A DNA stretch of 64,000 bases from assembly GCF_023515995.1 (NCBI RefSeq), contig NZ_CP097320.1, positions 3,162,001-3,226,000 on the forward strand, in the 5' to 3' direction. The position numbers and the translations under genes were made by a program. The stretch is from Candidatus Mycobacterium methanotrophicum. GTDB taxonomy: Bacteria; Actinomycetota; Actinomycetes; Mycobacteriales; Mycobacteriaceae. Positions within the stretch are counted from its first letter, which is position 1. The number at the start of each line of letters is the position of its first letter. Shown here one piece after another: positions 47,321 to 56,772 of the stretch. The notes under the pieces were generated by a model. It saw only the letters and a program-made list of their open reading frames with translations, had not been told where the DNA came from and did no database searches.

Positions 47321-49525
47321 ATGACGGATCGCGTGTCGGTGGGGAACCTGCGCGTCGCTCGGGAGCTGTATGACTTCGTCAACAACGAGGCTTTGCCCGG
47401 CACTGACATCGACCCCGACGGTTTTTGGGCGAGCGTCGACAAGGTCGTCACGGACCTGCATCCGCGAAACCAGGAGCTGCTTGCGCGCCGTGACCAATTG
47501 CAGGAACAGATCGACAAGTGGCACCGGCATCGCATCATTGAACCGATCGACCCGGAAACCTACCGGCAGTTCCTCACCGAAATCGGCTATCTCGTGCCAG
47601 AGCCGGACGATTTCTCCATCACCACGGCCGGCGTCGATCCTGAGATCACCACGACGGCCGGCCCGCAGCTGGTGGTCCCGGTCACGAATGCCCGATTCGC
47701 CCTCAACGCGGCGAACGCCCGCTGGGGCTCCCTCTACGACGCGCTGTACGGCACGGACGTCATCCCGGAAACCGACGGCGCCGAGCAGGGCGCCCGCTAC
47801 AACCCAGTCCGCGGCGACAAGGTGATCGCCTACGCCCGCAAGTTCCTCGACGACGCAGTGCCGCTGTCGTCCGGTTCGTGGACCGATGCCACCGGCTTGA
47901 AGATCGACGACGGCCAATTGCTGGTCAGCCTGCAAGGCGACGAGCAAGATCGTGGCCTGGCCGACCCCGGTCAGTTCGCCGGATACGGCGGTGAGCTCGG
48001 GTCGCCCAACTGGTCGGTGTTACTGGTCAACCACGGGCTGCACATCGAGATCCTGATCGACCCGCAATCGCCGATCGGCAAGACCGACGCCGCCGGCGTC
48101 AAGGACGTGGTGCTGGAGTCGGCGGTCACCACGATCATCGACTTCGAGGACGCCGTGGCTGCCGTCGACGCCGGCGACAAGACCCGCGCGTACCGCAACT
48201 GGCTCGGCCTGAACAGGGGCGATCTGTCCGCAGAGGTGGACAAGGACGGCGACACGTTCACCCGGGTGCTCAACCAGGACCGCAGTTACACCGCGCCGGG
48301 CGGCGACGAGTTCGCGCTGCCCGGCCGCAGCCTGCTGTTCGTCCGCAACGTCGGGCATTTGATGACCAACGACGCGATCGTGTGGAGCGAAGACGACGGC
48401 GAAGAAACAGAGGTGTTCGAGGGGATTCAGGACGCCTTGTTCACCGGACTGTGCGCAATTCACGGGCTCAAGGCCACCGATGACAACGGTCCGCTGGTCA
48501 ACAGCCGGACGGGTTCGATCTACATCGTCAAGCCGAAGATGCATGGCCCGGATGAGGTCGCGTTCACCACGGAGCTGTTCCGCCAGGCCGAAGACGTGCT
48601 CGGCTTGCCCGAGAACACGCTCAAAGTCGGTGTGATGGACGAAGAACGGCGCACCACCGTCAACTTGAAGGCGTGCATCAAAGCCGCCGCCGACCGGATT
48701 GTGTTCATCAACACCGGTTTCCTGGACCGCACCGGCGATGAGATCCACACCTCGATGGAGGCCGGCCCGATGGTGCGTAAGGGCACCATGAAGAGCCAGC
48801 CGTGGATCTTGGCCTATGAGGACAACAACGTCGACACCGGCCTGGCGACCGGGTTCGCCGGCCACGCCCAGATCGGCAAGGGCATGTGGACGATGACCGA
48901 GCTGATGGCCGACATGGTCGAGCAGAAGATCGGCCAGCCGAAGGCGGGTGCCAGCACCGCGTGGGTGCCATCCCCCACCGCGGCCACGCTGCACGCTTTG
49001 CACTACCATCAGGTCGACGTCGTGGCGGTCCAGAAGGAATTGGCCGGTAACAAGCGCACCACGATGGATGAGCTGCTGACGATCCCGCTGGCCAAGGAGC
49101 TGGCCTGGGCTCATGAGGAAATCAAAGAAGAAGTCGACAACAATTGCCAATCCATCCTCGGCTATGTGGTGCGCTGGATCGACCAGGGTGTGGGGTCGTC
49201 GAAGGTGCCCGACATCCACAACGTCGCGTTGATGGAAGACCGTGCGACGCTGCGGATTTCAAGCCAGCTGCTGGCAAACTGGTTGCGTCACGGCGTGATC
49301 ACCGAAGAGGATGTGCGAGCCAGCCTGGAGCGGATGGCTCCGATGGTCGACCAGCAGAACGCCGGCGACTCGGCGTATCTTCCGATGGCGCCCAACTTCG
49401 ACGACAGCATCGCCTTCCTGGCTGCCCAGGACTTGATTCTGTCCGGGACCCAACAGCCCAACGGCTACACTGAGCCGATCCTGCACCGACGTCGTCGGGA
49501 ATTTAAGGCCCGCGCTGGTGACTGA
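47321..49525 (+). CDS. glcB: Malate synthase G
   Basis: A 734-residue glyoxylate-shunt enzyme that condenses glyoxylate and acetyl-CoA to malate. Landmarks are [29 protein letters not shown] with the catalytic Arg, [49 protein letters not shown] and [18 protein letters not shown] with the catalytic Asp (633 in M. tuberculosis). The residue 14 before that Asp, Cys619 in M. tuberculosis, is Ser here (GVGSSKVPD). GGAGGAGAAAG precedes the ATG at 47321. The following gene is the Rv1836c homolog, as in H37Rv. Confidence 0.97.
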   Translation: MTDRVSVGNLRVARELYDFVNNEALPGTDIDPDGFWASVDKVVTDLHPRNQELLARRDQLQEQIDKWHRHRIIEPIDPETYRQFLTEIGYLVPEPDDFSITTAGVDPEITTTAGPQLVVPVTNARFALNAANARWGSLYDALYGTDVIPETDGAEQGARYNPVRGDKVIAYARKFLDDAVPLSSGSWTDATGLKIDDGQLLVSLQGDEQDRGLADPGQFAGYGGELGSPNWSVLLVNHGLHIEILIDPQSPIGKTDAAGVKDVVLESAVTTIIDFEDAVAAVDAGDKTRAYRNWLGLNRGDLSAEVDKDGDTFTRVLNQDRSYTAPGGDEFALPGRSLLFVRNVGHLMTNDAIVWSEDDGEETEVFEGIQDALFTGLCAIHGLKATDDNGPLVNSRTGSIYIVKPKMHGPDEVAFTTELFRQAEDVLGLPENTLKVGVMDEERRTTVNLKACIKAAADRIVFINTGFLDRTGDEIHTSMEAGPMVRKGTMKSQPWILAYEDNNVDTGLATGFAGHAQIGKGMWTMTELMADMVEQKIGQPKAGASTAWVPSPTAATLHALHYHQVDVVAVQKELAGNKRTTMDELLTIPLAKELAWAHEEIKEEVDNNCQSILGYVVRWIDQGVGSSKVPDIHNVALMEDRATLRISSQLLANWLRHGVITEEDVRASLERMAPMVDQQNAGDSAYLPMAPNFDDSIAFLAAQDLILSGTQQPNGYTEPILHRRRREFKARAGD

Positions 49526-49609
49526 TCATGGTTCGGCGCGCATTTACCGTCCCAATGACTAGCGAAGCTAGACGCTGCAAATACTTCCGCCGCGCGGGAG
49601 AGCCTCGGC

Positions 49610-51625
49610 ATGGGTAGGCACCGAGCTCCCGATCCTGACGAACCCGCCGACGAAGGGTCGGACGACCACTCCGGATCCCACGACTTCGGCGAGCCCGGTC
49701 AGCCGGGCGACGACTATCCGGACGATCCAGGCTATTTCGACTACACCGACCCCGCCGACCGTGACGAGCACCGCGAGGAAGACCTACACCCCGCCGACGC
49801 TGACACCCCGGATGACTTCCCGGACTTCACGCGGCCCGGGCAGGAGCCGTCCGCTGCGCCGCCACCGCCGCCATCCGGCGGTCACCGGGGCCTCGGCGAC
49901 TGGCGGGGCGGTCACCGCAGCGACGCCGGACCACGCGGTGTCAGCATCGGTGTGATCGCAGCATTGGTGACGGTGGTCGTGGTCGTAGCCGGGGTCATCG
50001 TCTGGCGCTTCTTCGGAGACGCGTTGTCGAACCGCTCGCATTCCGCCGCGCGGTGCACCGGCGACAAACAGATGGTCGCTGTCATCGCCGACCCGTCGAT
50101 CGCCGATCATGTTCAGCAGTTCGCGGAGCGGTACAACGGGTCCGGCGGTCAGGTCGGCGACCACTGTGTCGCGGTCAGCGTCAAATCCGCCCGCTCTGAC
50201 GCCGTCGTCGACGGCTTCGGGAACTGGCCCGCAGGTCTGGGCCAGCGACCCGCGCTGTGGATCCCGGCCAGCTCCGTGTCGGCGGCGCAGTTGACAGCCG
50301 CCGCGGGCAAGCAGACCATCACCGACAGCCGGTCGCTGGTGACCTCGCCGATCGTACTGGCGGTGCGACCCGAACTGCAACGAGCGCTCGGCGACCAGAA
50401 ATGGTCGACGCTGCCCGGACTGCAGACCAAGCCCGATGCCTTGGCCGCACTGAAGCTTCCGACCTGGGGCTCGCTGCGGCTGGCGCTGCCGCTCGGCGGC
50501 AACAGCGACGCGGCGGTTCTGGCCGGCGAGGCGGTGGCGGCGGGCTCCGCGCCGCCTGGCGCACCGCCGACCGATGGCAGCGGCGCGGTCCGCGCGCTGA
50601 TCAACGGGCAACCCAAGTTGGCCGACAACTCGCTGGCCGAGGCGATGAATGCGCTTGTGCGGCCGGGTGATCCGGCAACCGCGCCGGTGCACGCAGTGGT
50701 CACCACCGAACAGCAACTATTCCAGCGGGGCGAATCGTTGCACGATGCCGCCAGCACGCTGAGTTCCTGGCTGCCGCCTGGCCCGGCCGCGGTCGCCGAC
50801 TACCCCACCGTGCTGCTCAAGGGTTCGTGGTTGTCACAAGACCAGGTGACGGCGGCCAGCGCGTTCGCCCAGTTCATGCACAAACCCAATCAACTCGCCG
50901 AGCTGGCCAAAGCCGGCTTCCGCGTCGAAGGCGTCAAGCCGCCCAGCAGCGAGGTCACCAGTTTTGCGGCCCTGCCGTCGACGCTGTCGGTAGGCGATGA
51001 CGCGATGCGCGCCACGCTGGCGAATTTGGTGACTACACCGTCGAGCGGACCGGCGGCCGTCATCATGCTCGAGCAGTCGATGATGACCGATGAAGGCGGC
51101 AAGACCCGGCTGGCCAATGTGGTTGACGCACTTGATAACCGGATCAAGGCGCTGCCGCCCAACTCCGTGCTCGGATTGTGGACTTTCGACGGCAAAGCAG
51201 GCCGAAGCGAGGTGCCGGCGGGCCCGCTGGCCGATAACGTCAATGGTCAACCCCGCTCGGCTGCGCTGACGACCGCATTGGACAAGCAGCGCGCGTCGTC
51301 CGGTGGTGCGGTGTCGTTTACCACCCTGCGGCTGATCTATAAGGACATGCTGACCAATTACCATGCCGGGCAAACTAATTCGGTGTTGGTGATCACGGCC
51401 GGACCGCACACCGACCAAACGCTGGGCGGTCAGGGCTTGCAGGACTTCATCAAGGACAGCGCTGACCCGGCCAAGCCGGTGGCCGTCAACATCATCGACT
51501 TCGGCGCCGATTCCGACCGGCAAACCTGGGAAGCCGTCGCGAAGCTGTCCGGTGGTTCCTACCAGAACCTCGCGACGTCGGCGTCGCCCGAGTTGGCCAC
51601 CGCGGTGACCAACTTCTTGAGCTGA
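49610..51625 (+). CDS. Membrane-anchored solute-binding/VWA-domain protein (Rv1836c-like)
   Basis: A 671-residue protein. An acidic, proline-rich cytoplasmic N-terminus (about 100 residues, DDYPDDPGYFDYTDPADRD) leads to one transmembrane helix (GVISIGVIAALVTVVVVVAG-like segment near residue 110-132). Outside the cell come a periplasmic-binding-like domain (ARCTGDKQMVAVIADPSIA to about residue 450) and a VWA domain (PAAVIMLEQSMMTDEGGKTR, LGLWTFDG, LVITAGPHTDQTL). The metal-binding DxSxS motif of typical VWA domains is replaced by EQSMM, so metal binding is doubtful. Length fits Rv1836c (677). Confidence 0.9.
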   Translation: MGRHRAPDPDEPADEGSDDHSGSHDFGEPGQPGDDYPDDPGYFDYTDPADRDEHREEDLHPADADTPDDFPDFTRPGQEPSAAPPPPPSGGHRGLGDWRGGHRSDAGPRGVSIGVIAALVTVVVVVAGVIVWRFFGDALSNRSHSAARCTGDKQMVAVIADPSIADHVQQFAERYNGSGGQVGDHCVAVSVKSARSDAVVDGFGNWPAGLGQRPALWIPASSVSAAQLTAAAGKQTITDSRSLVTSPIVLAVRPELQRALGDQKWSTLPGLQTKPDALAALKLPTWGSLRLALPLGGNSDAAVLAGEAVAAGSAPPGAPPTDGSGAVRALINGQPKLADNSLAEAMNALVRPGDPATAPVHAVVTTEQQLFQRGESLHDAASTLSSWLPPGPAAVADYPTVLLKGSWLSQDQVTAASAFAQFMHKPNQLAELAKAGFRVEGVKPPSSEVTSFAALPSTLSVGDDAMRATLANLVTTPSSGPAAVIMLEQSMMTDEGGKTRLANVVDALDNRIKALPPNSVLGLWTFDGKAGRSEVPAGPLADNVNGQPRSAALTTALDKQRASSGGAVSFTTLRLIYKDMLTNYHAGQTNSVLVITAGPHTDQTLGGQGLQDFIKDSADPAKPVAVNIIDFGADSDRQTWEAVAKLSGGSYQNLATSASPELATAVTNFLS

Positions 51626-51808
51626 GCGGCCGCCTAGCTAGTCGGTAAGCAGCTTGTACCGCGGCCTCGGAGAATGCGCCCGGGCCACCCGCAATATTTA
51701 TTAGGCACATGAGGAATCTTTCGTTGTTTCTTACCTGAGTCTCAGGTAATGTCCCAGCCAAGCTGTGAGAGGCGCCACAGCCGACGCCCCGACGAAGGAG
51801 ACGCTGTC

Positions 51809-52037
51809 ATGCACCAAGCACTTCGCCCCTATGTCACCGCTGGTGTAGCAGTGGTCGGCGCCAGCATGATTGCTGTCACTCCGGTGGCAGCGCCGGCCAA
51901 TCGGAGTACAAGTCCGGCCTGTCCGACTCGTCGACGCGTGGTCGGATCTCTTCACCGAGACAGCTGCCAACTGGCAAAACATCGTCAGCGGAGCCGACTC
52001 GTCGGCGATTTCGCAGGTTTTCAGCGAGTTCCTTACC
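51809..52037 (+). pseudogene. Secreted-protein gene, 5' part (frameshifted, then cut by an IS)
   Basis: An ATG at 51809 begins a signal-like MHQALRPYVTAGVAVVGAS and VTPVAAPA stretch, of a type common in mycobacterial PE-like secreted proteins. At 51899-51900 one extra A (CCAATCGG instead of CCATCGG) moves the sensible reading to the next frame: VQVRPVRLVDAWSDLF, TETAANWQNIVSGAD, QVFSEFLT. This runs straight into the IS701-like element at 52038. The rest of the gene is at 53326-53827. The frameshift may be older than the IS. Confidence 0.75.
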
Positions 52038-52128
52038 ACTTGACTTTCGCAGTTTAATCAGTGTGGCGGGTGTGATTTCTGAGGCGATTGTGACCTGATC
52101 GGCGTGTCGGCGTGATCGATCGGTGACC

Positions 52129-53308
52129 ATGACGAAGCATCGGCGGATGAATAGTACTCGCCCAGATGTTCGAGACGCCGCCGATGCTTCGGCACCGACC
52201 CTACCGTCCTCGTGGCGCGAACTGCTGGCAACACTGCGACCGGTGTTTGTCCGGTCCTCGACGTTTGCGATGTTCGCGCTGCTGGCAACCGGGTTGGTCG
52301 CCCGCACTATGCGGCGCACCGTGGTCGGCATGCTCGCCGGGGCGGGAATGGCCGCGCTGGTGTCGTTTCACTCGGCGTGCCGGTTCTTCTCCACCTACGC
52401 CTGGGACACCGATCGGCTGGGCCTGGCGATCGCGCGGCTGATCGTCGAGCGGTTGCTCGACGCCGACGCTGCGATCACCGTCGCGGTCGATGACACCCTG
52501 TTTCGCCGCTGGGGCAAAAAGGTCCACCACGCGTTTTGGACCCACGACGGCGCCGCCCAAGGCCCGGCCAAACTCGGCCCGCGGCAACCGGTGGGTGATC
52601 GCCGGGATCGTGGTCCGGCTGCCGTATTGCAGCCATCCAGTGTGTCTGCCGATCCTGTTTCGGCTCTGGGCCGGAAAAGGCGCCGCCTCCCCGGTGGAGC
52701 TGGCCGCTGCGATGCTCACCGTGCTTGCGGAAACGTTCCCGCACAAACAAATCCACGCCGTCGGCGATGCCGCCTACCACGGCAGGCCGCTGCTGGTCCC
52801 CGACACCACCATCACCACCCGACTGCCCGCCAACGCCGCCCTGCACGCCCCGGCGCCACCGCGTACCGGCCGCCGCGGCCGGCCCGCCAAAAAGGGCCGA
52901 CGACTGCCCCGCCTGATCGAACTGCCCGCCACCGCGACCTGGCGCACCGCCACGGTGAACCGCTACGGCCGCACCGACACCATCGCGATCGCAGAAGCCG
53001 ACTGCCTGTGGTACGGAGCCTTCGGCGATACCACCGGCCGGGTGGTGCTGGCCCGCGAACCCGACACCGCCAGCGGCTATGACCTCGCGGTGTTCACCAC
53101 CGGACGCCGCCACCGACGCCGCCGGCATCATCGCCCGCCACGCCGCCGAACCCTGGTACGACCAGAAGTCCGAACCCGCCTTCGAAGACATGCTCGCCAA
53201 GCTTCGCCGCACCCTGATCGCCGCCCGATTTAACGGTGCTAGCCCAGCTCAACCCGACCCTGACAAATACCGCGACTACCAACTGGCCTGCGCCGCAGCA
53301 GCTGCATA
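52129..53308 (+). pseudogene. IS701-like DDE transposase with two frameshifts
   Basis: The first frame reads SSTFAMFALLATGLVARTMR, AGAGMAALVSFHSACRFFST and the first catalytic Asp in ITVAVDDTLFRRWGKKVHH. At 52578-52580 one extra C (CGGCCCGCGG) moves the reading to the next frame: RGNRWVIAGIVVRLPYC, the second Asp in AVGDAAYHGRPLLVP, TVNRYGRTDTIAIAE. At 53102 an extra G moves it again: DAATDAAGIIARHAAEPWY with the expected Glu, to a TAA at 53306-53308 inside the right inverted repeat. With both shifts corrected the protein would be about 390 residues. Confidence 0.82.
52133..52191 (+). repeat. 14-bp perfect hairpin at the IS701-like transposase start
   Basis: CGAAGCATCGGCGG at 52133-52146 and its exact complement at 52178-52191 are separated by 31 bases and lie in the first 20 codons of the transposase. 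In RNA this would be a strong stem next to the ATG at 52129 and including the ATG at 52147. Such stems in insertion sequences can hide the start from ribosomes when transcription enters from outside. A degraded form is also seen in the fragment at 36599-36724. Confidence 0.65.
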
Positions 53309-53325
53309 ACTGCGAAAGTCAAGTA

Positions 53326-53827
53326 ACCAACCCGGGCGGCGTGCTCAGCCGCGCTGACGAACCTCACGCCGACCATCACCTCGGACCTCACCTCGGTTCC
53401 GGCCACGATCTCGGTGCAGTTGCCGCCGGGGCTCGAGCTCGGGATCGCACAACTCGGCGACTGGGTGACCACCGCTACCGCACTCCATGACGTCGCCGCC
53501 GATTTGACGAGTCCGACCGCGTTCATCAATGCCGTGCCCGACGTCCTCAACGCCTACCTCAACGGCCAAGACACCCTCAGCCTGCTGAACGGCAGCATCA
53601 CCATCCCCGCCTGGAACGGCATCCTCGCGCCGTTGCAGCCGGTGGACATCAACCTCAGCCTGACCAACCTTCTGGACGCCCTGGGGCTGGGCAACCTGAG
53701 CCTGAGCAACCTCGACCTGAGCAGCTTGCTGGGCAACCTCGGGCTGGGCGATCTGACCGTGGGCTCGTTGTTCAGCGACCTCGGGCTGAGCACGTTACAA
53801 CTGAAGTTGGTAACTGTGCCGGGGTAA
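53326..53827 (+). pseudogene. Secreted-protein gene, 3' part
   Basis: After the IS the host protein resumes as NPGGVLSALTNLTPTITSDL, PATISVQLPPGLELGIAQLG, DWVTTATALHDVAADLTSP, then INAVPDVLNAYLNGQDTL and a leucine-rich repeat-like end (LGLGNLSLSNLDLSSLLGN, GLGDLTVGSLFSDLGLS) to a stop at 53827. The NLGL/NLSL periodicity resembles C-terminal parts of mycobacterial secreted or surface proteins. I do not recognise a named family. Together with 51809-52037 it would encode about 240 residues. Confidence 0.75.
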
Positions 53828-54206
53828 CGGTTGCCCGGCCCGGATCGCCGCGTACGTTCCGGCAAGGCGGGCGAGATTTGGTTCCTCGCATCCTTGACCG
53901 GTGTCGGTGACCGGTACTGCTCGCCGTCGGGGTTTCCCGGCGCGGTCTGGTCGGTAGCTCTCACCGCGCGATCCTCCGGTCGCGGTGTCACACCTTCCCG
54001 TCGCCGTGCCGAAAAGCCTTGGGCGCGACGCCCGATCACCGTGGCCGCGGCCTGGTGACGGGTGACGTTTTCATAGGGGCGCTGCCAGTGTTGGGCGCCC
54101 CATTGGCTGGTGTTAACATCACCTACACCCTGTCGGTCCAATATTGATACTTAAGAAAGCTGGCAAGTAGTTGGCGTGCTGTGACAGTTGCTAGTGGTCA
54201 CGGTTG
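53828..54206. other. Intergenic region, no gene recognised
   Basis: A plus-strand frame (53831-54058) exists but shows no recognisable pattern. The right part (54100-54200) is relatively AT-rich for this genome. I see no clear operator or terminator. Confidence 0.5.
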
Positions 54207-54569
54207 TCAGCGGGTCGACCGGCCGGCAAGCGAGGGTGGCCCGTGTTCTTGGTCGAGTACCTCGGCCTGGCCGGCCACCACTCCCGTCAGGATGGCCCGG
54301 GCCGCCGTTAACAGCTCTGCGACCTGTGGCGAAGTCAGCACGTAAGATACCGTGAGTCCTTCCCGGCGAGCTGCTACCAGCCCGGCGCGACGCAAAATCG
54401 ACAGCTGCTGAGACAGGTTGGCGGGTTCGATGCCCACTTCGGGCAACATTTCCGAGACGGTGTGCTCACGCGTGCTGAGTAGCTCCAGGACCCGAATGCG
54501 GGCCGGATGCCCTAGCATCTTGAAGAATTCGGCTTTCATTCGGTACAAGGGCTGACGCGAGTCGGGCAC
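54207..54569 (-). CDS. ArsR-family regulator, second Rv0081-like copy
   Basis: A 120-residue winged-helix protein. LYRMKAEFFKMLGHPARIRV, PEVGIEPANLSQQLSILRRA and SYVLTSPQVAELL match the Rv0081 type. It is about half identical by eye to the ArsR protein at 62430-62819 that heads the operon, so the two are old paralogs and not a recent copy. It lacks the Cys metal motif of classic ArsR. It lies downstream of the hyc-like operon, after the broken large-subunit duplicate. Rv0081 is a regulatory hub in the hypoxic response of M. tuberculosis. Confidence 0.85.
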   Translation of the reverse strand: MPDSRQPLYRMKAEFFKMLGHPARIRVLELLSTREHTVSEMLPEVGIEPANLSQQLSILRRAGLVAARREGLTVSYVLTSPQVAELLTAARAILTGVVAGQAEVLDQEHGPPSLAGRSTR

Positions 54570-54661
54570 CAGGTCTCCCCTCGACGGAACTCACCGTTAT
54601 GTTACTTGCGAGTCTTAGCAATTCGTTGAAGTCGGGGGGAAGGGGGAAGGGGGGCGGGTCG

Positions 54662-55113
54662 TCATAGGTCGTTGCCGGCGTAGGACAGGTTGAAGCTCTT
54701 GTTGGTCAGTGGGAAGTCGGGGACGATCGTGTCGGCCATCGCGACCGGCAGCGCGGGCCAGGTGAACCAGGACGGGTCAACGATTTTGGCGCGGGTGATC
54801 AGAAAATGTGCATCGAGTTCGACGCGATGCACGATGGTGCCGCGCCAGCCTTCGACGATGCCCACGCCGCTGCCGGCTGCCGGGCCCGCCGGGATCGTGC
54901 TGGTGTAGTGGGTCCGCTCGGCTGTGGTGGATCGCGCCGCGCAGCAACCGGTGCCCGGTCACCGCGGCGTTGAGGCGCAGCAGTTGTTTCGCGGATGCGT
55001 TGGGCGTTGGCGTTGGCCAGGCCGAATCCGACGTCGTTGGCCAGCGCGCCGAGGTCGGCGGCGTGGTTGTAGAGCCGGGCCAGCTCCGGCTCGGACAGAT
55101 AGCGGACCGGCAT
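54662..55113 (-). pseudogene. Partial duplicate of the hycE-like large subunit
   Basis: From an ATG at 55113 with a GGAGGTGAG site, the frame reads LARLYNHAADLGALANDVGF and NANAQRIRE. One extra A (GAAACAACTG) then shifts the reading to KQLLRLNAAVTGHRLLRG. About 150 residues are then missing, and the last part resumes with GIVEGWRGTIVHRVELD, VDPSWFTWPALPVAM and NKSFNLSYAGNDL to the stop at 54662. The last 66 residues differ from the intact neighbour at about 16 positions. It is a decayed copy of the C-terminal half of the gene at 55266-56771, diverged well before now. Confidence 0.8.
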
Positions 55114-55265
55114 CTCACCTCCGAACGTCCCGCAGTTCGAGCCGCCATCGCAGGACCCCAACCGTGCCGAAGCGACGGGGCAAGGTGTCGACCGGCTGCC
55201 TCGTAAGGGGATCGCCTTGCGGGCACCCCATGGCTGGCGCCGCGATTCGGCCGCGGCAGTGATTC

Positions 55266-56771
55266 CTATAGGTCGTTGCCGGCGTAGGAGAGGTTGAAGC
55301 TTTTGTTGACGAGGGGGAAGTCGGGGACGATGGCTCCACGGAGGGCGATCGGCAGTGCGGGCCAGTTGAAGAAGGATGGGTCGACGACCTTGGCGCGGGT
55401 GAGGGTGCGGTCGGGAGCCAGTTCGACGCGGTGGGTGATGGTGCCGCGCCATCCTTCGACGATGCCGACGCCGGAGGCGGCGCGGGCCGTTGTCCCGGTT
55501 GGCGGTTCGGTGCGGGTGGTGCCGGCGGTGACGGTTGATGTCAACGCGGTGATCAGCGCGGCGGACGCGGCGATTTCGTCGGCGCGGACCATGAATCGGG
55601 CCAAGACGTCGCCGGTGTCGCGGGTGACGGGGGTGAACACCTCTTCGCCATCGTAAAACGGGTGTTGGTGGCGGGCGTCGACCGGCAGTCCGCTGGCGCG
55701 GGCGACGTAGCCGAGTGTGCCGAGGTCGCGGGCAGCGTCGCGGCTGAGGATGGCGGTGCCGGTGAGGCGGTCGGCCACGACGCTGTGACCGAGGGCCAGG
55801 TGGATGATCTCGGCAATGTCGGCAGCGATGGCGTGCAGGTGGCCGGTGTCGGGCAGCGTGCGCAGGTGCGCGCCGCCGGGAATGACGCCGCCGCGCAGGA
55901 GCCGGTGGCCGGTAACCTCGGCGTTGAGGCGGAGCAGTTGTTCGCGAATGCGCAGGGCGTGTGAGTTCAGTATGCCGTGGCCGACATCGTTGCAGATTGC
56001 GCCGATGTCATTAGTGTGGTTGTAGAGCCGTTCGAGTTCAAGGAGTATCGCGCGTTTGCGCTGGGCGTGTGCGGGTACGGGCCAGCCGGCGGCGTCTTCG
56101 ACGGCTAGGCAGTAGGCGAGCGCGTGGCCGACAGCGGTGTCGCCGCTGACCCGTTCGGCCAGGGGCAGTGCGTCGGCGAGGTCACGGCCTTGGAAGAGTT
56201 TCTCGAGTCCTTTGTGGACGAACCAGAGTCGGGCTTTGAGTTTGAGGATGGTTTCGCCGACGACGGAGAAGCGGAAGTGGCCGGGTTCGATGAGGCCGGC
56301 GTGGACGGGTCCGACGGGGATTTCGTAGACGCCGGGGCCTTCCACGTTGAGGAAGGGGTAGGGGCCTTCGGGGTCGCCGAATTCGGGTGGCGGGCCGGCG
56401 TCGGCGCGCATCGGGTACCAGCCGCGGGGCCAATGGTGGTGACGGAGGAGCCGGCGGGGTTGTGGGTGGTCGAGCGGGATGACGCCGTACAGGTCGTGCA
56501 TTTCGCGTTCGAACCTGCTGGCGGGGAACGACAGCGCGGCGAGGCTGGGTAGTTGCGGCCGGCGTGGGTCGAGGCGGACGCGCAGTTCGATGCGCGAGTC
56601 GGGCGGGCCGCTGGTGAAAAGGTACACCACGCGCAGCGCGTCGCCGTCGTCGTGATGCGCAGCGACTAGGGCGAGGCGGTAGCCGCTGGCGAGCAGTTGC
56701 CCGGCGCGGGCGGGCAGCGCCTCGGGCCCGAGTTCGATCACGCTGCGTTGGGTGCTGGCGATCGAGGTCAT
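55266..56771 (-). CDS. hycE: Hydrogenase-4/complex-I-like large subunit (HycE/Rv0087 type) lacking Ni ligands
   Basis: A 501-residue fusion of a NuoC-like domain (to about residue 115, FEREMHDLYGVIPLDHPQ) and a NuoD/hydrogenase large-subunit domain. In Ni-Fe enzymes two C-x2-C pairs hold the metal. Here the first site reads ERVSGDTAVGHA (Ser209, Thr212) and the second NKSFNLSYAGNDL (Ser495, Gly498), so all four cysteines are missing. The surrounding family sequence is well kept (LERLYNHTNDIGAICNDVGH, QLLRLNAEVTGHRLLRGG). It is last in a seven-gene operon. Proton-translocating or quinone-linked chemistry without hydrogen is the likeliest role. Confidence 0.9.
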   Translation of the reverse strand: MTSIASTQRSVIELGPEALPARAGQLLASGYRLALVAAHHDDGDALRVVYLFTSGPPDSRIELRVRLDPRRPQLPSLAALSFPASRFEREMHDLYGVIPLDHPQPRRLLRHHHWPRGWYPMRADAGPPPEFGDPEGPYPFLNVEGPGVYEIPVGPVHAGLIEPGHFRFSVVGETILKLKARLWFVHKGLEKLFQGRDLADALPLAERVSGDTAVGHALAYCLAVEDAAGWPVPAHAQRKRAILLELERLYNHTNDIGAICNDVGHGILNSHALRIREQLLRLNAEVTGHRLLRGGVIPGGAHLRTLPDTGHLHAIAADIAEIIHLALGHSVVADRLTGTAILSRDAARDLGTLGYVARASGLPVDARHQHPFYDGEEVFTPVTRDTGDVLARFMVRADEIAASAALITALTSTVTAGTTRTEPPTGTTARAASGVGIVEGWRGTITHRVELAPDRTLTRAKVVDPSFFNWPALPIALRGAIVPDFPLVNKSFNLSYAGNDL

Positions 56772-56772
56772 G

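Larger units (their letters stand above)
52038..53325 (+). mobile_element. IS701-like insertion sequence with 17-bp perfect inverted ends
   Basis: The ends are perfect inverted repeats: ACTTGACTTTCGCAGTT at 52038-52054 and its complement at 53308-53324. ACC stands directly before (52035-52037) and after (53326-53328) the element, a likely 3-bp target duplication; removing the element and one ACC joins TTCCTT-ACC-AACCCGG, which restores the host reading frame (EFLTNPGG). The element carries one transposase gene with two single-base insertions. A divergent fragment of the same element lies at 36599-36724. Confidence 0.85.
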
